Of a stretch of 32,962 nucleotides of DNA, positions 23,279 through 30,635 are shown one piece after another. Every line of letters begins with the position of its first letter. Positions within the stretch are counted from its first letter, which is position 1. The notes beneath the pieces were generated by a model. It saw nothing but the letters and a program-made list of their open reading frames with translations. It did no database searches and was not told where the DNA came from. A program made the position numbers and the translations under genes. Source of the DNA: Streptomyces sp. ISL-12 (lineage in GTDB: Bacteria; Actinomycetota; Actinomycetes; Streptomycetales; Streptomycetaceae); assembly GCF_018614415.1 (NCBI RefSeq), contig NZ_JAGGOO010000148.1:1-32962 (forward strand). Direction: 5' to 3'.

Positions 23279-23704
23279 ATGAGTGAGGGGAGGACAGCGG
23301 GGTGGGAGTTGTCCACGTTCTTCGTGGCTGGTGTTGTGTCCGGGAGCGGCTGCCGGGCTGCCTTGAAATCGCAGGGTGCCCTACGCGTTCTGCCGACGTT
23401 CGCGGTCATCGTGGTGGACGCGCCGCCACTCGCGACGCGGCCGAGCTGCCCAACGTCACTGTGCAGTTGATGCCTCTGGACGGCACCCCGAACCCCGGCG
23501 TCGTCGGCGGTTCCACGGTCACGTCCTTTCCACAACCCATGCCGCTCGTAGTGCTCTTGGGAGAACCTCGGAGGCGCGACTTGTGTCGAGGGCGACGACG
23601 CGACGCCTTTTGCCAGAGCCTTCGAACGCATCCGCGCGGCGGCCCTTCCGGTGGAGGACTCGCTCGCCAAGACCGCCGAACTGGAGGAGAGGCACCGGAA
23701 GTGA
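23279..23704 (+). pseudogene. Decayed WhiJ-type regulator (XRE-DUF5753 remnant)
   Basis: A good start remains (AGGAGGG then ATG 23279), but the helix-turn-helix part is lost or scrambled. Two pieces of a DUF5753 ligand-domain C-terminus are readable in different frames. ELPNVTVQLMPLDG...VVGGSTVTSFPQPMP (about 23443-23550) is in one frame, and ENLGGATCVEGDDATPFARA...RIRAAALPVEDSLAK (about 23561-23700) is in the +1 frame. The expected join is near 23551-23562, so a frameshift plus an internal deletion explains the sequence. The terminal stop TGA 23702-23704 still overlaps the next gene as GTGA, the ancestral coupled arrangement. It cannot make a full regulator. Confidence 0.7.
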
Positions 23705-23922
23705 CCCGTCCCAAGACCGAGCCGTACGCGTACGACCTCACCGGTGCGATATGGCGGAAGGCTTCCGCCAGTGGTCCGGAGCACCATTGTGCCGAAGTCG
23801 CCGGACGCCCCGACGGCGCCAGGGCCGTCAAGGACTCCCAGAACCCCGAGGGCCCACCCCTCTGCTTCACCGCTGCGGGGTGGGCCGCCTTCCGAGCCGG
23901 GGTCATGGCCGGCGAACTGTGA
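23701..23922 (+). CDS. DUF397 small protein
   Basis: 73 residues from GTG 23701 (GTGA overlap with the decayed upstream gene). The DUF397 signature is complete: IWRKASASGPEHHCAEVA, then GARAVKDSQNPEGPPLCF and AAGWAAFRAGVMAGEL. Known: DUF397 proteins are encoded next to XRE-DUF5753 (WhiJ-like) regulators in streptomycetes and are thought to modulate them in developmental or antibiotic control. Here the partner is broken, so the gene may be an orphan surviving by cross-talk with paralogous regulators or on its way to loss. The frame is intact, with normal codon use. Confidence 0.88.
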   Translation: MTRPKTEPYAYDLTGAIWRKASASGPEHHCAEVAGRPDGARAVKDSQNPEGPPLCFTAAGWAAFRAGVMAGEL

Positions 23923-23947
23923 TCACCGGCTGTCTGTCCGCCCGGGG

Positions 23948-25024
23948 TCAGGCCGTCTTCGACGGCCTTTCGCGCAGGGCGTCCACGACCGCGCGCTCCA
24001 GGACCGCCGACGCGCCGACCAGGGCGCCCTTCTCGCCCAGGGTGGTGTCCTTGACGAGGACGCGCTGTGTGCCCAGGTACTCCAGGGTGGCCGGGTCGAA
24101 GATCCAGGTGGTGCGCTCGCCGATCCGGGGGTCGACGCGGGCCACGCCGATGCCGTGCCGGCCGGCCAGGTCCACCACGTCGGGGTCCTCGGTCACGCCG
24201 GGGATCTTCGCCACGGCCCGGTAGAGGGCCGACGCGGTCTTCGGCGGCATCACCGTCTCCCCCAGCAGCCCACCGATGGCGTCGAAGGCGTCCTGCGCCT
24301 CGTCGCGGTCCTCGGCCGGGGTGTCGCGTGCGTCCTGGTCCTTGGTGATCTCGGTGCTGAGTCGCTGGAGCAGGGCGTCGGGGTCGGTGGGCAGCGAGGC
24401 CAGCCACGCGTACGTCGGCCGGGTGATGCCCGCCGGCTCGCCGACGGCGGGCTCGCCGTCCGGGACGCCGACCTCGATCCCGAGGTACGAGTCGTCCTGG
24501 TGGATCAGGCCGACATCGATCACCGGCTCCGACTTCTGCGACATCCAGACCTCACGGTGGCTGGTCCCGGTCAGCGTGATCGGGCCACCGAACTCGCCCT
24601 CGGCGTCGGTCTGCAGTGACTTGACGTACACGAACTGGTCCTCGGCGACCGTCTGCGCGTCGCTCCGCGCGGCGACCGAGGCGATCCGGCCGAGCAGCAC
24701 GGCCGCGTCCCGCGAGGCCGTGGACGCGGAACTCGTGCCCGCGGCGGACGGCGCCGGGGCGTTGTCCTGGCCGGTCACGGAGAGCGTGGTCAGCAGCAGC
24801 CCGCCCAGCGCCAGACCGGCGGCGGGCAGGAGAACGGCGGGGCGCAGGAGGCGGGGGCGGGGACGGGGGGTGGCGCGGTCGCCGTCCTGGTCGATCAGAC
24901 GCATCAAGGTGTCCTTGTGGTGGAGATGACGGCCCGGGGGGAGGTCCCGTTCGGCCGGGGCCGGCAACAGCCGGGCCAGCTCCTCGCGTTCGGCCCGTTC
25001 GGAGCCAAAGGCACGGTCGTTCAT
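23948..25024 (-). CDS. CU044_5270-family membrane protein, putative anti-sigma partner
   Basis: 358 residues, ATG 25024 overlapping the sigma-factor stop as ATGA. About 58 cytoplasmic residues, one transmembrane segment (~60-83), a Ser/Ala/Thr linker and an extracytoplasmic domain of ~260 residues make up the protein. The family signature region is visible (DQFVYVKSLQTDAEGE, HREVWMSQKS, LPTDPDALLQRL, PGVTEDPDVVDLAGRHGIGV, WIFDPATLEYLGTQRVL). The layout is that of a membrane anti-sigma factor, and family members repeatedly follow ECF sigma genes, so it probably holds the sigma factor in check or senses an envelope signal. No zinc-binding HxxxCxxC motif is present, so it is not a ZAS-type anti-sigma factor. 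Confidence 0.85.
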   Translation of the reverse strand: MNDRAFGSERAEREELARLLPAPAERDLPPGRHLHHKDTLMRLIDQDGDRATPRPRPRLLRPAVLLPAAGLALGGLLLTTLSVTGQDNAPAPSAAGTSSASTASRDAAVLLGRIASVAARSDAQTVAEDQFVYVKSLQTDAEGEFGGPITLTGTSHREVWMSQKSEPVIDVGLIHQDDSYLGIEVGVPDGEPAVGEPAGITRPTYAWLASLPTDPDALLQRLSTEITKDQDARDTPAEDRDEAQDAFDAIGGLLGETVMPPKTASALYRAVAKIPGVTEDPDVVDLAGRHGIGVARVDPRIGERTTWIFDPATLEYLGTQRVLVKDTTLGEKGALVGASAVLERAVVDALRERPSKTA

Positions 25025-25722
25025 CAGGCTTCCTCCTGGATGGGCAGGGCCACGAACGCGGCCCTGCTCTCTACCTCTCCGCGGCCGGGGCGGGGTTCCC
25101 GGCCGGATCGGACCCCTGCCGCGGGGCGTGCTCGCCGCGCGGTCCCGTCCGGTGCCGGGCCGGGCCGTTCGTCGGTGAGCCGGCGCAGCCGGCTACGGGC
25201 ACGGGACAGCCGCGACCGCACGGTGCCCACCGGGACGCCCAGGGCCTCGGCGGCCTCGGCGTAGTCCAGGCCGGACCAGACGCACAGGACCAGCACCTCG
25301 CGCTCCTGGCGGCGCAGTCCGTCCAGTGCCTGCCGGACGGCGGCGAGCCGCCGTGTGTCGTCGACGTGTCCGGCCGTGGCGTCCGCGATGTCCGCCACCG
25401 GTTCCTGGACGGGGCCGCGGGCCAGGAAGGCCAGGCGCCGCCGGACACCGCGGTTGGCGTTGCGTGCCTTGTTCGTGGCGATGCCGAGCAGCCACGGCCG
25501 CAGTGAGCCGCCCTCCGGCTCGACGGCGCGACGGGTACGCCAGGCCGCCAGGAAGGTGTCGGACAACACCTCCTCCGCCGTCGGCCAGTCGCCCGTCAGC
25601 CGGTAGGCGTGGTTGTAGACCGCCCGCGCGTACTCCTCGTAGAGCGCGGCGAACGCCTCGTGGTCGCCCGCTCTGACCCGTGCGCGCATGCGCTCCCGAT
25701 CTTCCTGTTCATCACAGCTCAC
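25024..25722 (-). CDS. ECF-type RNA polymerase sigma factor
   Basis: 232 residues from GTG 25722, behind AGGGGGT. Region 2 spans about 10-80 (FAALYEEYARAVYNHAYRLTGDWPTAEEVLSDTFLAAW by parts; DNA-contacting end SLRPWLLGIATNKARN). Region 4 spans about 120-170, with the helix-turn-helix DYAEAAEALGVPVGTVRSRL. Beyond ~175 there is an unusual Pro/Arg-rich tail of ~55 residues ending VALPIQEEA, not needed for the core fold. It is coupled to the CU044_5270 membrane protein by an ATGA overlap. It likely answers an envelope stress. A GGAAC element on the minus strand at 25756-25752 could be part of an autoregulated -35 box, but a matching -10 was not found. Confidence 0.93.
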   Translation of the reverse strand: MSCDEQEDRERMRARVRAGDHEAFAALYEEYARAVYNHAYRLTGDWPTAEEVLSDTFLAAWRTRRAVEPEGGSLRPWLLGIATNKARNANRGVRRRLAFLARGPVQEPVADIADATAGHVDDTRRLAAVRQALDGLRRQEREVLVLCVWSGLDYAEAAEALGVPVGTVRSRLSRARSRLRRLTDERPGPAPDGTARRARPAAGVRSGREPRPGRGEVESRAAFVALPIQEEA

Positions 25723-25814
25723 ACCCCCTACCTCTCCGGCCGGGCCGCGGCGTTCCGGTGACCCGCGTCACAGCGGTACCGGCGGGGGTGTCCGACCGCG
25801 GGTGAGGCCGGCGG

Positions 25815-26492
25815 TTACCGCCCCCGCACCCACCGGTACTGCAACTCCGGCCGCCCCACCGCCCCGTACTGCGGGCGCCGGGCCGCGAGGCCGGTGTCGA
25901 CGAGGTGTTCCAGGTAGCGGCGGGCGGTGATGCGGGAGATGCCGACGGCCTCGCCCAGGGCCGCCGCGGTGAGGCCCTCCCCGGCGGCGCGCAGGGTGTC
26001 CGTCACGCGCTCCAGGGTCGGTGCGCTCAAGCCCTTCGGCAGCGCCGCGGGCCCCGGTGGGCGCAGCGTGGCCAGCGCGCGGTCGACCTCGTCCTGGCCG
26101 CTCGCCTCCCCGGCGGTGCCCCGGAACTCGGCGTACCGGACGAGGCGGTCGCGCAGGGTCGCGAAGGTGAACGGCTTCAGGACGTACTGGACGACGCCCA
26201 GGGACACGCCCTCGCGGACCACCGTCAGGTCCCGCGCCGACGTCACCGCGATCACGTCGGCGCGGTGGCCGGCGGCGCGCAGGGTGCGGGCCAGTTGCAG
26301 TCCGTGCACGTCCGGCAGGTGCAGGTCGAGGAGGATCAGGTCGACCGGGGTGCGGTCCAGCACGCGGCGGGCCTCGGCGCCGGAGTGCGCCTTGCCCACG
26401 GCGGTGAACCCCGGCACCCGGCCGACGTACAGGATGTGCGCGTCGGCGGCGACCGGGTCGTCCTCGACCACCAGGACGCGGATGGCCGTCAT
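25815..26492 (-). CDS. Response regulator, CitB/DcuR type
   Basis: 225 residues, ATG 26492 overlapping the kinase stop (ATGA). The receiver domain (1-120) has acidic residues Asp11/Asp12, phospho-acceptor Asp56 (LILLDLHLPD), Thr84 and Lys106 (YVLKPF). A linker and a C-terminal helix-turn-helix follow (LTAAALGEAVGISRITARRY, then LEHLVDTGLAARRPQYGAVGRP by parts), as in the CitB/DpiA/DcuR group. These regulators usually control uptake and use of di- or tricarboxylates in response to the cognate membrane kinase. Here the target is very likely the dicarboxylate transporter divergent from the kinase. Confidence 0.95.
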   Translation of the reverse strand: MTAIRVLVVEDDPVAADAHILYVGRVPGFTAVGKAHSGAEARRVLDRTPVDLILLDLHLPDVHGLQLARTLRAAGHRADVIAVTSARDLTVVREGVSLGVVQYVLKPFTFATLRDRLVRYAEFRGTAGEASGQDEVDRALATLRPPGPAALPKGLSAPTLERVTDTLRAAGEGLTAAALGEAVGISRITARRYLEHLVDTGLAARRPQYGAVGRPELQYRWVRGR

Positions 26493-28090
26493 GCCCGTAC
26501 CGCCGTCAGCGGCAGCTCCGCCTCGAAGGACGCCCCGCCGCCCGCCGCCTCCGTCACCGACAGGGTGCCCCCGTGCCGGTGGACCGCCTGCCGGACCAGG
26601 GCGAGGCCCAGGCCCCGTCCGCCGGGGCCGGCCGGCTTGGTGGAGAAGCCGCGCTGGAAGACCAGGTCGGCGTGGTCGGGGTCGACCCCGGGGCCGGTGT
26701 CGCAGACCCGGAGCACCAGGCGTTCGCGGTCCGTGTACGCCGTGACCGTCACCCGGGGCCGGACCCCGCCCTGCGCCGCGTCCACCGCGTTGTCGATCAG
26801 GTTGCCCAGGATGGTGACCAGGTCGCGGGCGGGGAGGGACGGGGGGAGGAGGCCGTCGTCCAGGCGGGAGTCGGGGGAGACGACCAGCTCCACGCCCCGC
26901 TCGTTGGCCTGGGCCGTCTTGCCCAGCAGCAGCGCGGCCAGGACCGGTTCGCCGACCGCCGCCACCACCTGGTCGGTGAGCGCCTGGGCCAGTTCCAGTT
27001 CCGCCGTGGCGAACTCCACCGCCTCCTCCGCGCGGCCCAGCTCGATGAGCGACACGACCGTGTGGAGGCGGTTCGCGGCCTCGTGGGCCTGGGAGCGCAG
27101 GGCCTGGGAGAAGCCGCGCTCGGAGTTCAGCTCGCCCATCAGGGACTGGAGCTGGGTGACGTCCCGCAGGGTGACGACCGTGCCGCGGCGTTCGCCGCCG
27201 GAGACCGGGGAGGTGTTCACCACCAGGACGCGGTCGGCGGTGAGGTGGACCTCGTCGACGCGGCGTTCCGCGGCCAGCAGCGCGCCCGTCAGCGGGGCCG
27301 GCAGGCCCAGGTCCGCCACCTGGGTGCCGACCACCTCGCCGTCGACGCCCAGCAGCTCCCGGCCGCCGTCGTTGATCAGCGCCACCCGGTGCTGTCCGTC
27401 CAGCATCAGCAGGCCCTCGCGCACCGCGTGCAGGGCCGCCTGGTGGTAGTCGTGCATCCGGCTCAGCTCGGCCGCGTTCATGCCGTGGGTGTGCCGGCGC
27501 AGCCGCGCGTTGATGACATACGTGCCGACCGCGCCGAGTGCCAGCGCCCCGGCCGCCGCCGTGAGCAGGGCCGTCAGCTGTTCCCGGGCCAGCTTGCTGA
27601 TCTCGTCGACCTTGATGCCGGCGCTGACCAGGCCGACGACGCGCCCGCCGTCCCGTACCGGCGTCACCGCGCGGACCGAGGGGCCGAGCGTGCCGGTGTA
27701 GGTCTCGGTGAAGGTACGGCCGGCCAGGGCGGGCTCGATGTGGCCCCGGAAGGTGCGGCCGATCTGCTCGGGGTCGGGGTGGGTCCAGCGGGTGCCCTCG
27801 GGGCTCATGATCGTGACGAAGTCGACCTCGGTGTCCGCCATGACCCGTACCGCGTACGGCTGCAACCGCGCCGACGGGTCGGACGTCCGGATCGCCTCCC
27901 GTACGGACGGGGAGCCGGCTATCGACAGGGCCACGGCCCGCGCCTCGCGTCCGGCGGCGGACTCGGCCTGACCCCGGTCGTTGACGTAGGTGAACACCGC
28001 GTATCCGGCCACCAGCACCGCGATCAGCACGGCCTGCACGGCGAAGAGCTGTGCGGCCAGGCTGCGGGGGCGGGGGACACGGAGGTGCAT
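26489..28090 (-). CDS. Sensor histidine kinase, CitA/DcuS type
   Basis: 533 residues. ATG 28090 (MHLRVPRP) has AGGGAG 9 nt upstream and directly precedes TM1; the upstream in-frame extension lacks these. Transmembrane segments at about 12-34 and 172-192 enclose an extracytoplasmic PAS-like sensor domain (~37-170) with GRTFRGHIEPALAGRTFTET by parts and VRAVTPVRDGGRVVGLVSAG, typical of carboxylate-binding CitA/DcuS sensors. A cytoplasmic PAS follows (~215-315), then the phospho-acceptor His336 (LRSQAHEAANRLH) and the ATPase domain with NLIDNAVDAA, DTGPGV and GGRGLGLALV. Probably senses external C4-dicarboxylates or citrate. Divergent from the DctA-type transporter. Confidence 0.95.
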   Translation of the reverse strand: MHLRVPRPRSLAAQLFAVQAVLIAVLVAGYAVFTYVNDRGQAESAAGREARAVALSIAGSPSVREAIRTSDPSARLQPYAVRVMADTEVDFVTIMSPEGTRWTHPDPEQIGRTFRGHIEPALAGRTFTETYTGTLGPSVRAVTPVRDGGRVVGLVSAGIKVDEISKLAREQLTALLTAAAGALALGAVGTYVINARLRRHTHGMNAAELSRMHDYHQAALHAVREGLLMLDGQHRVALINDGGRELLGVDGEVVGTQVADLGLPAPLTGALLAAERRVDEVHLTADRVLVVNTSPVSGGERRGTVVTLRDVTQLQSLMGELNSERGFSQALRSQAHEAANRLHTVVSLIELGRAEEAVEFATAELELAQALTDQVVAAVGEPVLAALLLGKTAQANERGVELVVSPDSRLDDGLLPPSLPARDLVTILGNLIDNAVDAAQGGVRPRVTVTAYTDRERLVLRVCDTGPGVDPDHADLVFQRGFSTKPAGPGGRGLGLALVRQAVHRHGGTLSVTEAAGGGASFEAELPLTAVRA

Positions 28091-28234
28091 GCCGACAGTC
28101 TCCCTCTTGGCTGATTGTGAACTAAATGAACACAAGGGTGACCGCGCTCACAGGGCACGAGATAGTCACCGGGTTCCCCCACCCCGGACGTGAGCCGCAC
28201 GCCGGTGACACCGACGTCGCCAAGGAGGGCCGCC

Positions 28235-29635
28235 GTGACCAGCGCAGCCGATTCGGCACCAGCCGCACCCCCCGCCAAGCGGGACCGCACGCACTATCTC
28301 TACATCGCGGTGATCGTCGCGGTGGCCCTCGGTATCGCCGTCGGCCTGATCGCGCCGGACTTCGCGGTCGAGCTGAAGCCGATCGGGACCGGCTTCGTCA
28401 ACCTGATCAAGATGATGATCTCGCCGATCATCTTCTGCACGATCGTGCTCGGCATCGGTTCGGTGCGCAAGGCGGCGAAGGTCGGCGCGGTGGGCGGTAT
28501 CGCCCTCGCCTACTTCATGGTGATGTCGCTGGTCGCCCTGGCGATCGGCCTGATCGTCGGCAACATCCTGGACCCGGGCACCGGCCTCGCGGTCACCGAC
28601 GCCGTCAAGGAGACCGGCCACGCGCAGGTCGACGCGGAGGCCAAGGGCACCACCGAGTTCCTGCTCGGCATCATCCCGACCACGATCGTCTCGGCGTTCA
28701 CCGAGGGCGAGGTCCTCCAGACCCTGCTGGTCGCCCTGCTCTGCGGCTTCGCGCTGCAGGCGATGGGCAAGACCGGCCAGCCCGTGCTGCGCGGCATCGA
28801 GCACATCCAGCGCCTGGTCTTCCGCGTCCTCGCCATGATCATGTGGGCCGCCCCGGTCGGCGCCTTCGGCGCGATGGCCGCCGTCACCGGTTCGGCCGGT
28901 GTGGACGCCCTGAAGAGCCTGGCCGTGCTGATGCTCGGCTTCTACGTCACCTGCGTCCTGTTCGTCATCGTCGTCCTCGGCGCCCTGCTGAAGATCTGCA
29001 CCGGTGTCAACGCGCTCTCCCTCTTCAAGTACCTGGGCCGCGAGTTCCTGCTGATCCTGTCGACGTCCTCCTCGGAGTCGGCGCTGCCCCGCCTCATCGC
29101 CAAGATGGAGCACCTGGGCGTCAGCAAGCCGGTGGTCGGCATCACCGTCCCGACCGGCTACTCCTTCAACCTCGACGGCACCATGATCTACATGACCATG
29201 GCCTCGCTGTTCATCGCCGACGCCATGGGTACGCCGATGTCCGTCGGTGAGCAGATCCCGCTGCTGCTGTTCCTGTTCGTCGCCTCCAAGGGCGCCGCCG
29301 GTGTCACCGGCGCGGGCCTGGCGACGCTGGCCGGCGGTCTCCAGTCGCACAAGCCCGCCCTGGTCGACGGCATCGGCCTGATCGTCGGCATCGACCGCTT
29401 CATGAGCGAGGCCCGCGCCCTGACCAACTTCGCGGGCAACGCCGTCGCCACCGTCCTGATCGGTACCTGGACCAAGGAGATCGACAAGGAGCGGGTCGCC
29501 GAGGTGCTGGCCGGACGGGTCCCGTTCGACGAGCGGACACTCCTCGACGACGGCCACGGCGGCCACGGCGGCCACGACGACGACTCGGCCGACCTGCCCG
29601 AGCAGGGCCACGAGAAGGAACTGGCCAAGGCCTGA
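28235..29635 (+). CDS. dctA: C4-dicarboxylate:cation symporter, DctA type
   Basis: 466 residues. GTG 28235 was chosen because AAGGAGGG lies 5 nt upstream; the in-frame GTG at 28190 has no such site. It belongs to the DAACS (glutamate/dicarboxylate symporter) family, with about eight membrane helices and two re-entrant loops. Signatures are the serine-rich loop STSSSESALPRL (from Ser276), PTGYSFNLDGT and TNFAGNAVATVLIG. Known relatives import succinate, fumarate and malate with protons or Na+. The cytoplasmic C-terminus carries a His/Asp-rich stretch (DDGHGGHGGHDDDS). A CitA/DcuS-type kinase is divergent, which supports dicarboxylate-induced uptake. A hairpin terminator follows. Confidence 0.93.
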   Translation: MTSAADSAPAAPPAKRDRTHYLYIAVIVAVALGIAVGLIAPDFAVELKPIGTGFVNLIKMMISPIIFCTIVLGIGSVRKAAKVGAVGGIALAYFMVMSLVALAIGLIVGNILDPGTGLAVTDAVKETGHAQVDAEAKGTTEFLLGIIPTTIVSAFTEGEVLQTLLVALLCGFALQAMGKTGQPVLRGIEHIQRLVFRVLAMIMWAAPVGAFGAMAAVTGSAGVDALKSLAVLMLGFYVTCVLFVIVVLGALLKICTGVNALSLFKYLGREFLLILSTSSSESALPRLIAKMEHLGVSKPVVGITVPTGYSFNLDGTMIYMTMASLFIADAMGTPMSVGEQIPLLLFLFVASKGAAGVTGAGLATLAGGLQSHKPALVDGIGLIVGIDRFMSEARALTNFAGNAVATVLIGTWTKEIDKERVAEVLAGRVPFDERTLLDDGHGGHGGHDDDSADLPEQGHEKELAKA

Positions 29636-29652
29636 TCCCTCCCCGGAGAACC

Positions 29653-29691
29653 CCGGGCGGCTGAGACTCCCCCCGTTGCTCGGCCGCCCGG
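29653..29691 (+). terminator. Hairpin terminator after dctA
   Basis: CCGGGCGGCTGAG (29653-29665) pairs with CTCGGCCGCCCGG (29679-29691), a 13-bp stem with one G-T pair and a 13-nt loop, 18 nt after the dctA stop. Confidence 0.75.
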
Positions 29692-29715
29692 ACCTCTCCT
29701 CCCTCCCCGTTTCTT

Positions 29716-29737
29716 GCCTTGACGTCCGCGTCAAGGC
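29716..29737. promoter_or_regulatory. MerR operator/promoter of merR-trx
   Basis: GCCTTGACG-TCCG-CGTCAAGGC is a perfect 9-bp inverted repeat with a 4-nt spacer, ending 14 nt before the merR ATG. TTGCCT (29714-29719) and TACGTT (29739-29744) could be -35 and -10 boxes 19 nt apart, the stretched spacing that MerR activators correct; the operator lies between them. The transcript would then start close to the ATG, so leaderless translation is possible. Confidence 0.65.
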
Positions 29738-29751
29738 ATACGTTCGTCCGT

Positions 29752-30153
29752 ATGCGAATCGGCGAGCTGGCCGCACGCGCCGGGACCACGACGCGCACCC
29801 TGCGGTACTACGAGTCACGCGGGCTGCTGCCCGCGCGGCGGGACGAGCACGGGCACCGGACCTACGACGAGCGCGATGTGAAGCTCCTGGAGCAGATCAG
29901 GACGCTGCGGGACTTCGGGTTCGACCTGGAGGAGACCCGGCCCTTCGTGGAGTGTCTGCGGGCCGGTCACCCCGAGGGCGACTCCTGCCCGGCGTCGCTC
30001 GCGGTGTACCGGCGCAAGCTGGCGGAACTGGACGCGCTGATCGGCGAGCTGCGCGGGGTGCGGTCCACGGTGGCGGCACAGCTGGCGCGGGCCGAGGCGG
30101 CGGCTGCGGAGGGACCGGAGCCGCGCTGTGAACTGGGAGGACACGCATGGTGA
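29752..30153 (+). CDS. MerR-family regulator with candidate metal/thiol-sensing cysteines
   Basis: 133 residues, ATG 29752. The N-terminal winged helix is typical (MRIGELAARAGTTTRTLRYY, ESRGLL, HGHRTYDERDV), followed by a long dimerisation helix (~78-112). Cys68, Cys79 and Cys126 are present, plus His131 near the C-terminus (RCELGGHAW). Cys79 and the C-terminal Cys fall near ligand positions of Hg-, Zn- or Cu-sensing MerR proteins. The SoxR iron-sulfur motif is absent. Its gene overlaps a thioredoxin gene by 7 nt, so it probably responds to thiol stress or a thiophilic metal and switches on the pair from the palindrome just upstream. Confidence 0.92.
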   Translation: MRIGELAARAGTTTRTLRYYESRGLLPARRDEHGHRTYDERDVKLLEQIRTLRDFGFDLEETRPFVECLRAGHPEGDSCPASLAVYRRKLAELDALIGELRGVRSTVAAQLARAEAAAAEGPEPRCELGGHAW

Positions 30154-30476
30154 TCAACGGTGTGACCGAGGTGTCGGACGCCGACTTCGCGGCGGAGGTG
30201 ATCGAGGCGGAACTGCCGGTGCTGGTGGAGTTCACCGCCGACTGGTGCCCGCCGTGCCGGCAGATGGGCCCGGTGCTCGCCGCCGTGGCCGAGGAGGAGG
30301 CCGGCCGGCTCCGGGTGGTCCAGCTGAACGTGGACAAGAACCCCGACACGACCAACGCCTACAAGGTGCTGTCCATGCCGACCTTCATGGTCTTCCGGAA
30401 CGGCGAGCCGGTGCGGTCCATGGTGGGCGCCCGGCCCAAGCGCAAGCTCCTGGAGGAGCTGGCGGACGTACTCTGA
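30147..30476 (+). CDS. Thioredoxin
   Basis: 109 residues, ATG 30147, overlapping the merR stop by 7 nt with GGGAGG upstream in the merR 3' end. The classic thioredoxin fold carries WCPPC (Cys34, Cys37), an unusual variant of WCGPC with Pro in place of Gly, and the cis-Pro loop LSMPTFMVF. Cytoplasmic disulfide reduction with electrons from thioredoxin reductase is the expected role. Coupling to a MerR regulator suggests an inducible copy for thiol or metal stress rather than the housekeeping one. A strong intrinsic terminator follows. Confidence 0.95.
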   Translation: MVINGVTEVSDADFAAEVIEAELPVLVEFTADWCPPCRQMGPVLAAVAEEEAGRLRVVQLNVDKNPDTTNAYKVLSMPTFMVFRNGEPVRSMVGARPKRKLLEELADVL

Positions 30477-30515
30477 CCAGTCCGACCAGGTAGTCAGGGT
30501 CAGCCGGAACACAAC

Positions 30516-30547
30516 AAATCCCCCGAGCAATTGCGCTCGGGGGATTT
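30516..30547 (+). terminator. Intrinsic terminator after merR-trx
   Basis: AAATCCCCCGAGC (30516-30528) and GCTCGGGGGATTT (30535-30547) form a perfect 13-bp stem with a 6-nt loop, running into TTTTCTT. This is a textbook rho-independent terminator with a real U tract, which is uncommon in this genome type. Confidence 0.93.
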
Positions 30548-30635
30548 TCTTGCGTACATTAGGTGGTTCGCGACTTTATACACATATGAGCCGCAAAGAA
30601 GTTCATGAGCGCAGTATATCCGGGCGGGAGTAGAA

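Noticed and set aside
30548..30635. Rifampicin-associated element before the helD gene
   Set aside because: No GGGGCTTGC/GCAAG inverted repeat is present, so a HelR-type antibiotic-resistance label was not used.
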